A DNA stretch of 64,000 bases from Leptothermofonsia sichuanensis E412 (GTDB taxonomy: Bacteria; Cyanobacteriota; Cyanobacteriia; Leptolyngbyales; Leptolyngbyaceae): the NCBI RefSeq assembly GCF_019891175.1, contig NZ_CP072600.1, positions 1,302,001 through 1,366,000 of the forward strand, written 5' to 3'. The translations under genes were made by a program, and so were the position numbers. The notes under the pieces are model-generated. The model did not search any database. It was given only the letters and a program-made list of their open reading frames with translations, and was not told where the DNA came from. Positions within the stretch are counted from its first letter, which is position 1; every line of letters begins with the position of its first letter. Positions 50,758-60,212 of this stretch are shown here, in pieces.

Positions 50758-52995
50758 GTGAAAGGATTGTTCTTGACTTTCTCTAATTTTGAACACGTGA
50801 AACATTTTCTAGAGTCGCTTCATCTACCAGGAAAGCGAGATCGATCAAAAAAGTATTCTGTTGTTCTGCAACAGAATGAAGAGGACTGTGGCGCTGCCTG
50901 CCTGGGGGCGATCGCCAAACACTATGGCCTTACCCTGACGTTCACTCGCCTGCGGGAAGCAGTGGGCACAGGGCAGCAGGGCACTACGCTGCTGGGGCTA
51001 AAGCGGGGAGCCGAAGTTCTGGGATTTAATGCCCGCTCAGTCCGTGCCTCTATCCAGATTTTGGAGCAAATGGAGGAAGTCCCCCTGCCTGCCATCATCC
51101 ACTGGATGGGTAGCCACTGGGTTGTGTTATACGGGCAACAAAATCAGCAGTATGTCGTCGTCGATCCAGCCGTGGGTGTGCGCTATCTCTCCAAAGAGGA
51201 ACTGTGCGAGGGCTGGGTAGACTGGACCATGCTGTTGCTGGAACCTGACCCTGTCCGGTTCTATGCCCAATCTTCAGATGAACCAGTCCAAGGCATTGGT
51301 AACTTTTTTCAGCGGATATGGGTCTATCGCAAATTGCTGGCAGAAGTGTTACTGATCAACGTGCTGCTGGGTTTGCTATCGATCGCCACGCCCTTTCTAA
51401 TCCAGGTCCTGACCGACGATGTACTGATTCGGGGAGACACCCGCCTGCTCAATGGTCTGGCACTGGGCGTGATTGTGCTCAACCTGTTTAGCAGCAGCAT
51501 GGGCTTAGTGCAGGCAAATTTGATTGCCTATTTTGCTCAGCGGTTAGAACTGGGGCTGGTGCTGGAATTTGGGCGGGCAATTTTGCGGCTGCCACTGACC
51601 TATTATGAAACCCGCCGCAGTGGGGAAGTGGTCAGTCGTTTACGGGACATTCAGGAACTCAACCAGTTGGTGTCCCAGGTGGTCGTCAGTTTACCCAGTC
51701 AGTTTTTTATCGCAATTGTGTCCCTGTTCCTGATGCTGGTCTTTAGCTGGAAGCTGACCCTGGTTGCTTTGATCATTGGGGTGCTGATGACCCTGTCCAC
51801 CCTCCTCTTCCTGCCAACGTTGCAGCAAAAAACTCGTAGCTTGCTGGTCTTGGAGGCTGAAAATCAGGGTGTCCTGGTAGAAACCTTTAAGGGTGCCCTT
51901 ACCCTCAAAACCACCACAGCTACCAACCAGTTTTGGGAAGAGTTCCAGAGCCGGTTTGGCAGATTGGCAAACCTCTCCCTTCGGACTACTCAAATTGGGA
52001 TTGTGAACACTACCTTTTCTGAGCTGGTGTCTGGGGTGGGGGCCGTGACCTTACTCTGGTTCGGTAGCAGCCTGGTAATCAGTCGAGAGCTATCCATTGG
52101 TCAACTCCTGGCATTTGCCAGTTTTAACTCCAACGTGACCGGATTAATCAGCACGGTGGTTAAGTTTGTGGATGAGTTTGCCCGGGTGCGAACAGCCACC
52201 CAGCGGTTAGGAGAAGTCATTGAACACCCGGTAGAAACCAGGGGGGATACCTCCAAACCCTTCGTCAGAATTCCAGAGGAAGCCGCGATTGAGTGCGATC
52301 GCCTGACCTTCCATTATCCCGGTCGCGTTGATCTGCTGGATAACTTTTCCCTCAGGCTGTCTGGTGGTGAAGTGATTGCCCTGATTGGCAAGTCAGGCTG
52401 TGGCAAGAGTACTTTAGCCAAACTGATTGCCGGGCTATATACCTTGCAGGCGGGCAACATCCGGATTGGTGGGTTTAATCTCTCTGATCTGTCACTGGAC
52501 TGTCTGCGCAAACAGGTTGTACTGGTACCCCAGGATGCCCATTTCTGGAGCCGCTCGATTCTAGAAAACTTCCGTCTGGGAACGCCCGATGTCCCGTTTG
52601 AAGAAATTGTTCAGGTCTGTCAGGTCACAGGAGCCGATGAATTCATCAGTCGTCTGCCAGACAAGTATCAGACGATTCTGGGCGAGTTTGGCGCAAACCT
52701 GTCCGGGGGACAGCGGCAGCGACTGGCGATCGCCCGTGCTCTGATTAATGACCCGCCCATCCTGATTCTGGATGAGTCTACTGGAGGACTTGATCCCGTG
52801 AGTGAGGCAGAAGTGCTGGATCATTTACTCTACTATCGCCAGGGAAAAACTACAATCCTGATCAGCCATCGCCCCCGTGTCATCAATCGAGCTGACTGGA
52901 TTGTATTGCTGGATCAGGGAAGGCTGATTACCCAGGGACCCTTAAAGGAACTGCGTAACCAGTTAGGCGAGCACCTGGATTTCCTGACCCCTTAA
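50758..52995 (+). CDS. C39-peptidase ABC exporter (PCAT)
   Basis: 745 residues from GTG 50758 with GGGGGAGG seven bases upstream. Residues 30-165 are a C39 peptidase: Cys 44 in EEDCGAACLG, His 120 in GSHWVVLYG and Asp 136 in VVDPAVG, an intact triad. Then six membrane helices (ABC transmembrane region, 190-470) and an ATPase with Walker A GKSGCGKST, signature NLSGGQRQRLAIARAL and Walker B ILILDESTGGLD. Such proteins cut precursors after a Gly-Gly leader and export the core. The gene directly upstream encodes such a leader. No membrane-fusion (HlyD) gene is nearby, which a two-membrane exporter would need. Confidence 0.95.
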   Translation: MKGLFLTFSNFEHVKHFLESLHLPGKRDRSKKYSVVLQQNEEDCGAACLGAIAKHYGLTLTFTRLREAVGTGQQGTTLLGLKRGAEVLGFNARSVRASIQILEQMEEVPLPAIIHWMGSHWVVLYGQQNQQYVVVDPAVGVRYLSKEELCEGWVDWTMLLLEPDPVRFYAQSSDEPVQGIGNFFQRIWVYRKLLAEVLLINVLLGLLSIATPFLIQVLTDDVLIRGDTRLLNGLALGVIVLNLFSSSMGLVQANLIAYFAQRLELGLVLEFGRAILRLPLTYYETRRSGEVVSRLRDIQELNQLVSQVVVSLPSQFFIAIVSLFLMLVFSWKLTLVALIIGVLMTLSTLLFLPTLQQKTRSLLVLEAENQGVLVETFKGALTLKTTTATNQFWEEFQSRFGRLANLSLRTTQIGIVNTTFSELVSGVGAVTLLWFGSSLVISRELSIGQLLAFASFNSNVTGLISTVVKFVDEFARVRTATQRLGEVIEHPVETRGDTSKPFVRIPEEAAIECDRLTFHYPGRVDLLDNFSLRLSGGEVIALIGKSGCGKSTLAKLIAGLYTLQAGNIRIGGFNLSDLSLDCLRKQVVLVPQDAHFWSRSILENFRLGTPDVPFEEIVQVCQVTGADEFISRLPDKYQTILGEFGANLSGGQRQRLAIARALINDPPILILDESTGGLDPVSEAEVLDHLLYYRQGKTTILISHRPRVINRADWIVLLDQGRLITQGPLKELRNQLGEHLDFLTP

Positions 52996-53032
52996 ATCTG
53001 ACCTATGAACGCCATGTGCAACTTGGAAGCTA

Positions 53033-53098
53033 AGATCCCCGGTGTCTCGTGAACTTCAATCGAATTGACTGGCTAACCTTGCTAGACACCGGGGATCT
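53033..53098. repeat. 66-bp unit with 15-bp perfect inverted arms
   Basis: AGATCCCCGGTGTCT at 53033-53047 and its complement AGACACCGGGGATCT at 53084-53098. Lies between convergent genes, so it may terminate transcription from both sides; the perfect arms and 36-base spacer also fit a dispersed cyanobacterial element. Confidence 0.7.
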
Positions 53099-53144
53099 GA
53101 AGATTGGCGCACTTCGGATTATTAATCTGAGTCCCTGAATCTGA

Positions 53145-53945
53145 TTACTTGCTGGCAACAACTGCCAGGTTCCAGGCAAAGCGCTTCATCAGGGGAAGCT
53201 TTTTCAAAACCCGATCAATTTTTTCCAACCGCAGGTAATCTCGCTCCAGGCGAGCGTGTTCAATAATGATTTTTTTCCAGTAGCGCTCTTCATTGGGGTT
53301 AACTTTCTCAATCAGGTAGAAGCGCAGAAAAATCCAGAGGGTCGCCAACCAGAAGGTGTCATAGGTAGTGTGGGAAAAGTGCGATCGCACAAAATCCACC
53401 AGGCGGATATCCAGAGGAGTTTCATCCTCTGTCCTGACTTTCGTTGCCATTCGCCGATACACATTGATCACTGGATTATGCTTCAGCGGGTCCCAAAAGC
53501 AGGCTTTGCCGCCCGGCTTCAACACCCGATACATTTCCCGAATTGCCAGCCGTGGATCGGGAATGTGATGCAGCAGGTTTGAAGCATAGACCACATCAAA
53601 GGTGTTGTCTGGAAAGTCAATATCCATTGCATTGACGACTGCACCCTCGACTGCTACACCATTTCTGGCAGCTAACCTCTGCGCCACATCGACCATTCCC
53701 GGTGAATAGTCCGCTGCCACACACCGGGCACCTTTGAGGGCAAAGTAGACACTGTTCTCCCCTGCCCCACATCCCAGATCCAGCAGATATTTACCCTGCA
53801 CATCCCCCAACTGCCTCAAAATAAAGCGATTTTCGGGTGCTGTGCAGGCTTCAAAATAGTCCGCAACCCGGATCCCTTCCACATCGATCGCAGCCGCCCA
53901 CTGGTCATGGAACACCTGTTCTTTGCGTAGGATTTCGTCTTGCAT
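53145..53945 (-). CDS. Class I SAM-dependent methyltransferase
   Basis: 266 residues. SAM motif I is YLLDLGCGAGENSVYFA, then CVAADYSPGMVDVAQRL, FDVVYASNLLHHI and YRVLKPGGKACFWDP: a methyltransferase_11/25-type Rossmann fold. The C-terminal third is hydrophobic/aromatic (TFWLATLWIFLRFYLIEKV), suggesting a membrane-associated or lipid-like acceptor. It starts 25 bases after the leuA stop and is probably co-transcribed. It is convergent with the peptide exporter. Confidence 0.9.
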   Translation of the reverse strand: MQDEILRKEQVFHDQWAAAIDVEGIRVADYFEACTAPENRFILRQLGDVQGKYLLDLGCGAGENSVYFALKGARCVAADYSPGMVDVAQRLAARNGVAVEGAVVNAMDIDFPDNTFDVVYASNLLHHIPDPRLAIREMYRVLKPGGKACFWDPLKHNPVINVYRRMATKVRTEDETPLDIRLVDFVRSHFSHTTYDTFWLATLWIFLRFYLIEKVNPNEERYWKKIIIEHARLERDYLRLEKIDRVLKKLPLMKRFAWNLAVVASK

Positions 53946-53970
53946 GGGCTGAGGGACAGGTCGTGGGAGT

Positions 53971-55572
53971 TCAGGGTGTGGCTATGGCTTCCTTCTGCTG
54001 GCGCTGTAAAGCCACATAAAGGCGATTTAGCGCATTCACATACGCCTGAGCAGAGGCCACGATGATGTCTGTATTGGCGGCATGACCAGAGTAAATCCGT
54101 TCCTCATGGCGCAGTCGAATCGTGACCTCACCAATGGCATCAATTCCCGCTGTGACAGACTGTACCGAGAACTCAATCAACTGATTGGGGACATTCACTA
54201 CCCGGTTAATGGCTTTGTAAACGGCATCCACAGGTCCAGTACCAGTAGCAGCATCGGTCAACTCTTCCCCATCAGGAGTGCGCAGGGTTACCGTTGCCGT
54301 TGGGCAGGCATGGTTGCCACAAGAAACCTGAACCAGTTCGACTCGGAACAATTCAGGAGTTTGCTGGATTTCGTCATTGACAATCGACTCCAGATCCCAA
54401 TCGGTGACTTCTTTTTTCTTATCTGCCAGCTCCTTGAACCGGACAAATGCTTTATTCAACTCCTGCTCTGATAGCTCAAAGCCCAGTTCTTTCAAACGGG
54501 ACCGGAAGGCATTACGCCCTGACAGCTTACCCAGCACAATCTGGTTATCGGTCAAGCCAATCGACTGGGCGTCCATGATTTCATAGGTCAGCCGGTTTTT
54601 CAGGACGCCATCCTGATGGATGCCTGACTCATGGGCAAAGGCGTTGGCTCCCACAATTGCCTTATTGGGCTGTACCAGCATCCCCGTCAGATTTGAAACC
54701 AGACGGGAGGTCTTATAAATCTGACGGGTATCAATATTGGTTAAGGGCTGTTCTGAATCAACTGGACGACCCAGAAACGGATTAAAGTATTGCCGCCGCA
54801 CGTGGAGCGCCATGACCAGTTCTTCCATTGCTGCGTTGCCGGCTCGTTCACCAATCCCGTTAATGGTACATTCCAACTGGCGTGCTCCATTCTTGACTGC
54901 CTCTAAAAAGTTGGCAACCGCCAGACCCAGATCGTTGTGTCCGTGGACGGAAATGATTGCCTGGTCAATGTTGGGCACATTTTCCTTAATGCCGCGAATC
55001 AGGGCACCAAACTCAGCCGGGGTAGTGTACCCGACTGTGTCAGGGATATTGACTGTAGTTGCCCCTGCGGCGATCGCTCGTTCCAGGACCTGATAGAGAA
55101 ATTCGGGATCTGAGCGACCGGCATCTTCCGGGGAAAACTCAACATCATTGACAAACGATCGGGCAAAGGCAACCATCTCCTCTGCGATCGCCAGCACTTC
55201 TTGACGGGTTTTCTTCAGCTTGTACTCTAAATGAATATCAGACGTGGCAATAAAAGTATGGATGCGAGGTCGAACAGCCGGTTTTAAGGCTTCTGCGGCA
55301 GCCTGAATATCCTGCCTGGTGGTCCGCGCCAGACCACAAATAATGGGACCATCCTCGACGCCAACCGATTCTGCAATCTTTTGCACGGCTTCAAAGTCAC
55401 CAGGGCTGGAGTAGGGAAATCCCGCTTCAATCACATCTACACCCAGTCGAGCCAGTTGACGAGCAATAGTCAGCTTTTCATCAATATTGAGCGCCGCTCC
55501 CGGAGCCTGTTCACCGTCTCGAAGCGTCGTATCAAAAATAATGATTCGATCCTGACTGGGTTTAGTGCTCAT
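53971..55572 (-). CDS. leuA: 2-isopropylmalate synthase
   Basis: 533 residues. It condenses acetyl-CoA with 2-oxoisovalerate, the first committed step of leucine synthesis. The N-terminal TIM barrel has [31 protein letters not shown] with the metal-binding His pair, and [15 protein letters not shown]. The C-terminal regulatory domain (leucine feedback) is present from about 390, with [25 protein letters not shown] in parts. Length is the long bacterial form. It precedes the methyltransferase gene by 25 bp. Confidence 0.97.
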   Translation of the reverse strand: MSTKPSQDRIIIFDTTLRDGEQAPGAALNIDEKLTIARQLARLGVDVIEAGFPYSSPGDFEAVQKIAESVGVEDGPIICGLARTTRQDIQAAAEALKPAVRPRIHTFIATSDIHLEYKLKKTRQEVLAIAEEMVAFARSFVNDVEFSPEDAGRSDPEFLYQVLERAIAAGATTVNIPDTVGYTTPAEFGALIRGIKENVPNIDQAIISVHGHNDLGLAVANFLEAVKNGARQLECTINGIGERAGNAAMEELVMALHVRRQYFNPFLGRPVDSEQPLTNIDTRQIYKTSRLVSNLTGMLVQPNKAIVGANAFAHESGIHQDGVLKNRLTYEIMDAQSIGLTDNQIVLGKLSGRNAFRSRLKELGFELSEQELNKAFVRFKELADKKKEVTDWDLESIVNDEIQQTPELFRVELVQVSCGNHACPTATVTLRTPDGEELTDAATGTGPVDAVYKAINRVVNVPNQLIEFSVQSVTAGIDAIGEVTIRLRHEERIYSGHAANTDIIVASAQAYVNALNRLYVALQRQQKEAIATP

Positions 55573-55717
55573 GGTTCATTCCCTGAAATCCATAAAAAAT
55601 GACAACAACCTCAATTCTAAAGGGTACAGGGCCTCCCGTGGAGGGTATCGCAGCAGGTCAGTCAAATTTAGCCTCTCCTTTACTCTGTAACTCTTCACCC
55701 CATACCCCGTACCCTGG

Positions 55718-56236
55718 TCAATAATCTACTTTCTCAATTTCTTTGCGAATGTCATTCAAATCAATATAGTGGTCAGTCACATTACGAAGTTCGCGGGCAA
55801 TCATACCTTCGGTTGAAACAACCGTAATGTGAGTATTTTTAGAACGCAGCAGCTCGATCGCTCGCTCAAAATCTCCATCTCCACTAAATAAAATTACCCG
55901 ATTGTACAAATCAACCGTGTTAAACATGTCTACAACAATTTCGATATCCAGATTCGCTTTTTGAGAGAAACGACCTGAATTGTCATCATAGTATTCCTTC
56001 AAAATCTTGGTTCTGACGGTATAACCCAGACTGATCAACGCATCCCGGAAACCTCGTTGATCCTGAGGATCTTTTAAGCCTGTATACCAAAAAGCATTGA
56101 CCAAAAGAACATCCGACTCTCTTGTGAAATACTCCAGCACTCGTTTTGGATCAAAGAACCAGCCATTTTTCTGTTGGGCGTAGAACATATTGTTGCCGTC
56201 TACAAAAATTGAAAGACGGTTTGTCAAGTTATGCAT
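55718..56236 (-). CDS. NYN-domain protein (LabA/DUF88-like)
   Basis: 172 residues, the whole chain a PIN-like NYN ribonuclease fold: SIFVDGNNMFYAQ, NLDIEIVVDMFNT and ILFSGDGDFERAIELLRSK carry the conserved Asp residues. In Synechococcus the homologous LabA acts in negative feedback of KaiC and in circadian output. Orthology is not proven here. It lies upstream of leuA on the same strand with a 145-bp gap that contains a heptamer-like run. Confidence 0.88.
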   Translation of the reverse strand: MHNLTNRLSIFVDGNNMFYAQQKNGWFFDPKRVLEYFTRESDVLLVNAFWYTGLKDPQDQRGFRDALISLGYTVRTKILKEYYDDNSGRFSQKANLDIEIVVDMFNTVDLYNRVILFSGDGDFERAIELLRSKNTHITVVSTEGMIARELRNVTDHYIDLNDIRKEIEKVDY

Positions 56237-56641
56237 AGAAGCTAGTAGGTCTAGAATTTGATAAGAGATAATAATGGTCGAATAATCAATTGTAACAACT
56301 TGCTTTACCTGATTCCTCTGAATATAGTCTGAATATAGAAGTTTGCTGATCTAGTTTGCTAATTTTGAGTCTGACGTTGCAGATCTCCATTCAAACAAGA
56401 GAGTCTACGTCCATTCCAAGCCCCTCCGAACAGCTTAAACTCCTCCGAAAAGCCTGACTGACAGACATTAATTTCCTGCCCACACAATTTTGGCCAGCCT
56501 TTCGATACTATCAGCGTAAAAGTCATTCAGCCATCTCAAAAAAATTTTTTCTATAAAACATCCTCCGTTAGAAGGGTTTTTGAGCACAATAAACGGGCTA
56601 CCAATTATCCCCTGGAACCCGCAAACCTATATCTTCAACAT

Positions 56642-56680
56642 AATATACAGGCTGAATATACAGACTGAATATACAGGCAA
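56642..56680 (+). repeat. Three 13-bp tandem repeats (AATATACAGGCTG)
   Basis: AATATACAGGCTG, AATATACAGACTG and AATATACAGGCAA lie in a row at 56642, 56655 and 56668. Related single units (CTGAATATAG) occur near 56320-56337. Confidence 0.75.
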
Positions 56681-56701
56681 GCTGAAACATAAAGGTTCAA
56701 C

Positions 56702-56794
56702 TATAGCGATCCTATCTGGATTATGAGAAAGAATTCCTGGGGAATCCTTTCTCACAAAGCCTCTTACTCTCACAACTGATTTAGGACTGCTATA
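56702..56794 (+). mobile_element. 93-bp MITE-like element, family A copy 2
   Basis: Intact ends TATAGC and GCTATA; interior as in copy 1 (2928-3020), about 87% identical. Near-end inverted match TATAGCGATCCTA against TATAGCAGTCCTA. TATAGC ends are shared with family D. Confidence 0.75.
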
Positions 56795-57199
56795 AAAATG
56801 AATTGACTTTTAGCCGAACAGGTGTTCAATGCCTTCATTATCGCAAAAAAAACTTAAGATTTTCGGAATAATGGGGGTTCTTGTGCTATCGATGGCTGGA
56901 GGGCTACGGCAAGAAGGCGGAATTATGTTGGGCTATGTCCGTGCTTAGCAGGCTGGAGGCTGAAGGTGAAATCCCGATAAATTCTAAAGTTGGGCATCCA
57001 GGGACTGTGTGGTTATTTCTGCCAACCTGCACTACGCATTTTTAGAGAGAACCGATAGGGTTAGACTGGCTCCTTTGTCCCGATCGCTTAAGATAGGTCA
57101 GATGCCTGCAACAGATGATACGGGGTTGTGATAAAGGTTCCCTTTGGGCACATGGCGTATGGGTGCATGGAATAAACGTCCTTCAGACGAGTGCTAAAG

Positions 57200-59755
57200 A
57201 TGTTTAACAAATCGTCTAAATCGTCTAATTCGTTATTGCCCCCAACAGAGGCTTTGCCGCCCAGCAACTCTGGTCGGACCCAGAAGGCAAGCACGGTCGT
57301 TGGGGGGCAAAAGAAAAAGGCACTGGTTCGCGGCCATTTTATGGCAGGGGTATGGGCGATTGTGGCAGCGATCGCCACTGCCCATCAAATCAGCCTGGTA
57401 CAGTTCTGGGAGTGCCACACCCAAACCCTTTTCTTCAAGCTCCGGGGTCCAGTGGCCTCTCCCCAGGATATTCTGATTCTGGCAATGGATGACGATTCGG
57501 TTAAAGCCAGCCAGTTTTATCGCAGCGATCCCAACCAGTATGCCTACCTGGCACCGCTACGAACCTCACCCCCTAAGCGCAGTGCCTATGCCATTGCGGT
57601 TGACCGTTTAATGAAGTCCGGTGCCCGCACCGTGTCGATTGATGTACTGTTTGATGCCCCCAGCGATTCTCCTGAAGAGGATGCTGAGTTTGAGAACGTG
57701 CTGCGTCGTTATGCGGGTCGGGTAACCCTGGCCGCCGTTTACAATGCCGAAACGACTCCTCAGGGTGAGCAAACGGAACTGGTTCTCCCAGATCTTGTGT
57801 TTCGGACTTCTCCTGCTTCTATTGGATTTATTAACTATCCCCTTTCCCTTGATGGCAGAATTCACAGGCTGGGTAGCACCTATCCCCAACTGGAGGTGGA
57901 AAATGCCCAACGTCGGGGCAAGAGCTATCCGCCTGAAGTTGCCGAGCAGATTGTGCGGCGCTCAAAGGAATTGTTTTTTGAGCAGGGCAAAGATATTCTC
58001 TCATTTGCAGAAGCCACCCTCAAAGCAGCCAGAATTCCTTACCAGCCATCCCGGGGGCACACTATTTTTTTCTACGGTCCTGATCGGACGTTTCCCCATA
58101 TTCCTCTGCGGGATGTTTTGGACCCGGAAACCTGGAATCAACATCTTCAGCAAGAAACGTTTCGAAACAAAATTGTCCTGATCGGACCTACGGCTAAGGT
58201 TTATCAGGATCTCCACGCAACGCCCTTTTCTAAAACCTTTCCCTACACCACGCCGATGGCAGGGGTAGAGGTCAACGCCAATGCGATCGCCACGTTACTG
58301 GAGAACAAGTCCATTGCTGAAGCTATTCCCAACCCGTCCTGGCGGGGTGCCACCGTGCTGGTGATTGTGCTGGCGGCGGCTGGTATTCAGAGTGCTTTTT
58401 TGTTGTTCTTGGCCTCTGCCCACCGCTTTCAGAAACAACTTCAGCCTTCCCTGCTGCGGTTTATTCTGGCTGCCGGAACTGTGCATCTGGTAACTGCCGG
58501 GGCGATCGCCCTTGCCTGGGGGGGAATTAGCTATTTTGCATTCGTGAATGGTCAACTGATTTTGCCGGTAGCAGCTCCCATGGCGGCGATCTCCCTCAGC
58601 GGTGTTAGTTACTTTGTGGCAGCCTCTGCCAGCGAATACCGCAGCAAACTTCAAATTGTCAAAATTCTGGCCCAGTTTCCCCGATCAGAAGTGGTCCAGA
58701 GAATTTTGCATGAGTACGTTGAGTTTCAAGATTTACTCCAGGAACCAGAACAGGCATTTTTCGGAAAAATCCTGAAGGATCGGTACCGGGTCACTAAGGT
58801 TTTAGGTTCCGGTGGCTTTGGCAGGACCTATATTGCTGAAGATACGCAGCGTCCAGGTAATCCCCTCTGTGTCGTCAAGCAACTCAGACCGGCCAGTGAC
58901 AATGCCAACCTGGTACAGCTTGCCAAGCGTCTGTTTGAGCGGGAGGCCCGGACGCTGGAAAAACTGGGAAAACACAGCCAGATTCCTCAATTGCTGGCAA
59001 ATTTTGAGGAAGATGGAGAATTTTACCTGATCCAGGAGTTCATTCCAGGCAGCCCCCTGAGTCAGGAACTTCCGCTTGGGAAACAACTCCCTGAAGCCAG
59101 AGTCGTTGGTATTTTGCGGGAAATCCTCCAAATTTTAGAGTTCGTCCACAGTCAAGATGTCATCCATCGAGATATTAAACCGGGCAACATCATTCGACGT
59201 AACTCAGACGGTAAGCTGGTTCTGATTGATTTTGGTGCTGTCAAAATTTCTGATCAGATAGAATCCGAAAGGCATACGGCGCTTACGGTTGGAATTGGCA
59301 CAAAAGGCTATATGCCCAGTGAGCAAAGTGAGGGTAAGCCAAAACCTAACAGTGACATTTACGCGCTTGGGATGATTGGGATTCAGGCGCTAACCGGGCT
59401 TTTCCCCAATCAAATTCGGGAAAAGGAAGACTTAAAGACAGGCGAAATTGCTTGGAAAGAGTGGGCAAAGGTTAGCCAGCCGCTGGCAGAAATACTCAGT
59501 AAGATGGTGCTTTATGACTATCGGAAGCGCTACCAAACAGCGACCCAGGTGTTGCAAGACCTCAACAGTCTGCCAGTTTCTACGGCTCCTCCCCCGCCGG
59601 TAGAGGATGAACCTGTCATGCCGACTGACCGATCCAGTGATCTGGATGCTTACGTCGTAGAAGAAACCCGTCCCTGGCCCCAAACCTTTGGCTCAATATC
59701 GGACCCTTTAAGTGGGAAGAATGTTCAAGATTCGGAGGATCAGGGCAATCCTTAA
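57200..59755 (+). CDS. CHASE2-domain Ser/Thr protein kinase
   Basis: 851 residues from ATG 57200 (MFNKSSKSSN); a GTG three codons upstream is in frame. After one membrane helix, residues 60-400 form a CHASE2 sensor outside the membrane (SVKASQFYRSDPNQYAYLAP, KIVLIGPTAKVYQDLHATPF in parts). Three helices follow at about 390-480, then a Hanks-type kinase with glycine loop VLGSGGFGRTYIAE, catalytic HRDIKPGNII and DFGAVK, all intact. The tail of 80 residues is Pro/Glu-rich. CHASE2 kinases are abundant in filamentous cyanobacteria; ligand and targets are unknown. Confidence 0.93.
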   Translation: MFNKSSKSSNSLLPPTEALPPSNSGRTQKASTVVGGQKKKALVRGHFMAGVWAIVAAIATAHQISLVQFWECHTQTLFFKLRGPVASPQDILILAMDDDSVKASQFYRSDPNQYAYLAPLRTSPPKRSAYAIAVDRLMKSGARTVSIDVLFDAPSDSPEEDAEFENVLRRYAGRVTLAAVYNAETTPQGEQTELVLPDLVFRTSPASIGFINYPLSLDGRIHRLGSTYPQLEVENAQRRGKSYPPEVAEQIVRRSKELFFEQGKDILSFAEATLKAARIPYQPSRGHTIFFYGPDRTFPHIPLRDVLDPETWNQHLQQETFRNKIVLIGPTAKVYQDLHATPFSKTFPYTTPMAGVEVNANAIATLLENKSIAEAIPNPSWRGATVLVIVLAAAGIQSAFLLFLASAHRFQKQLQPSLLRFILAAGTVHLVTAGAIALAWGGISYFAFVNGQLILPVAAPMAAISLSGVSYFVAASASEYRSKLQIVKILAQFPRSEVVQRILHEYVEFQDLLQEPEQAFFGKILKDRYRVTKVLGSGGFGRTYIAEDTQRPGNPLCVVKQLRPASDNANLVQLAKRLFEREARTLEKLGKHSQIPQLLANFEEDGEFYLIQEFIPGSPLSQELPLGKQLPEARVVGILREILQILEFVHSQDVIHRDIKPGNIIRRNSDGKLVLIDFGAVKISDQIESERHTALTVGIGTKGYMPSEQSEGKPKPNSDIYALGMIGIQALTGLFPNQIREKEDLKTGEIAWKEWAKVSQPLAEILSKMVLYDYRKRYQTATQVLQDLNSLPVSTAPPPPVEDEPVMPTDRSSDLDAYVVEETRPWPQTFGSISDPLSGKNVQDSEDQGNP

Positions 59756-59770
59756 TGCGACAATCCCCGT

Positions 59771-60001
59771 CTAAGAAGAGGACTGAGCATTCAGAATTTG
59801 ATGCATGGTTAAAGTCAGCTCTGGAAAGGTACGAGAGATTATGCGATCGCCTGGTTTGAAACTACTGACCTGATATTGACCGTTTTGATCAAGCAGGTAA
59901 ACAACGATAGTTGGAACCTTTGGGTTGCCCAGATAGGTTCTGCTGCCGATTGCAAGATAGTCTACGATCCCCAGCTTCTGGTTAGCGTTTGATGCCTGCA
60001 A
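59771..60001 (-). pseudogene. 3' fragment of a Uma2-family nuclease gene
   Basis: 76 residues: LGIVDYLAIGSRTYLGNPKVPT, then VYLLDQNGQYQVSSFKPGDRI and ISRTFPELTLTMHQIL (in parts), matching the C-terminal half of Uma2/DUF820 restriction-like endonucleases. The N-terminal half with the catalytic PD-(D/E)XK motif is missing upstream. The frame has a start codon by chance. Its stop is close to the CHASE2 kinase stop (convergent). Confidence 0.65.
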
Positions 60002-60212
60002 TGGTAGTTCTGATATGGCAGCCGGGGATCTTTGTCCTTACCCGCCCGCAGGAAGCCCGATCGCAACCACAATGTACTCTGAAAACTTTCGGTCATCCCA
60101 GAAGCCGGATAATAGAGAAATCTTTGACTACCTGTAAGATCATCTATACGCAACCCATTTTATACCTGCATTTTATACCTGAACGCCCTAACCCCTCACG
60201 CTCCACTCCAAC

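Larger units (their letters stand above)
56237..57199. other. Gap of 963 bases, mostly repeat-bearing
   Basis: Largest gap of the window. It contains a 13-bp tandem repeat at 56642-56680, family A element copy 2 at 56702-56794, and a 39-codon frame at 56829-56948 (MPSLSQKKLKIFGIMGVLVL start, hydrophobic) that I cannot support as a gene. The left 350 bases are AT-rich with ACTCCTCCGAAAAGCC-like text. The right end should carry the kinase promoter. Confidence 0.5.

Noticed and set aside
53145-53945. Methyltransferase as the modifying enzyme of the Tyr-rich peptide
   Set aside because: It is on the opposite strand, 25 bp after leuA, with an inverted-repeat terminator between it and the exporter, so the link is not supported.
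56829-56948. 39-codon hydrophobic frame as a small membrane protein gene
   Set aside because: No clear ribosome site, no recognised family, and it lies in a repeat-bearing gap; left as unsupported.
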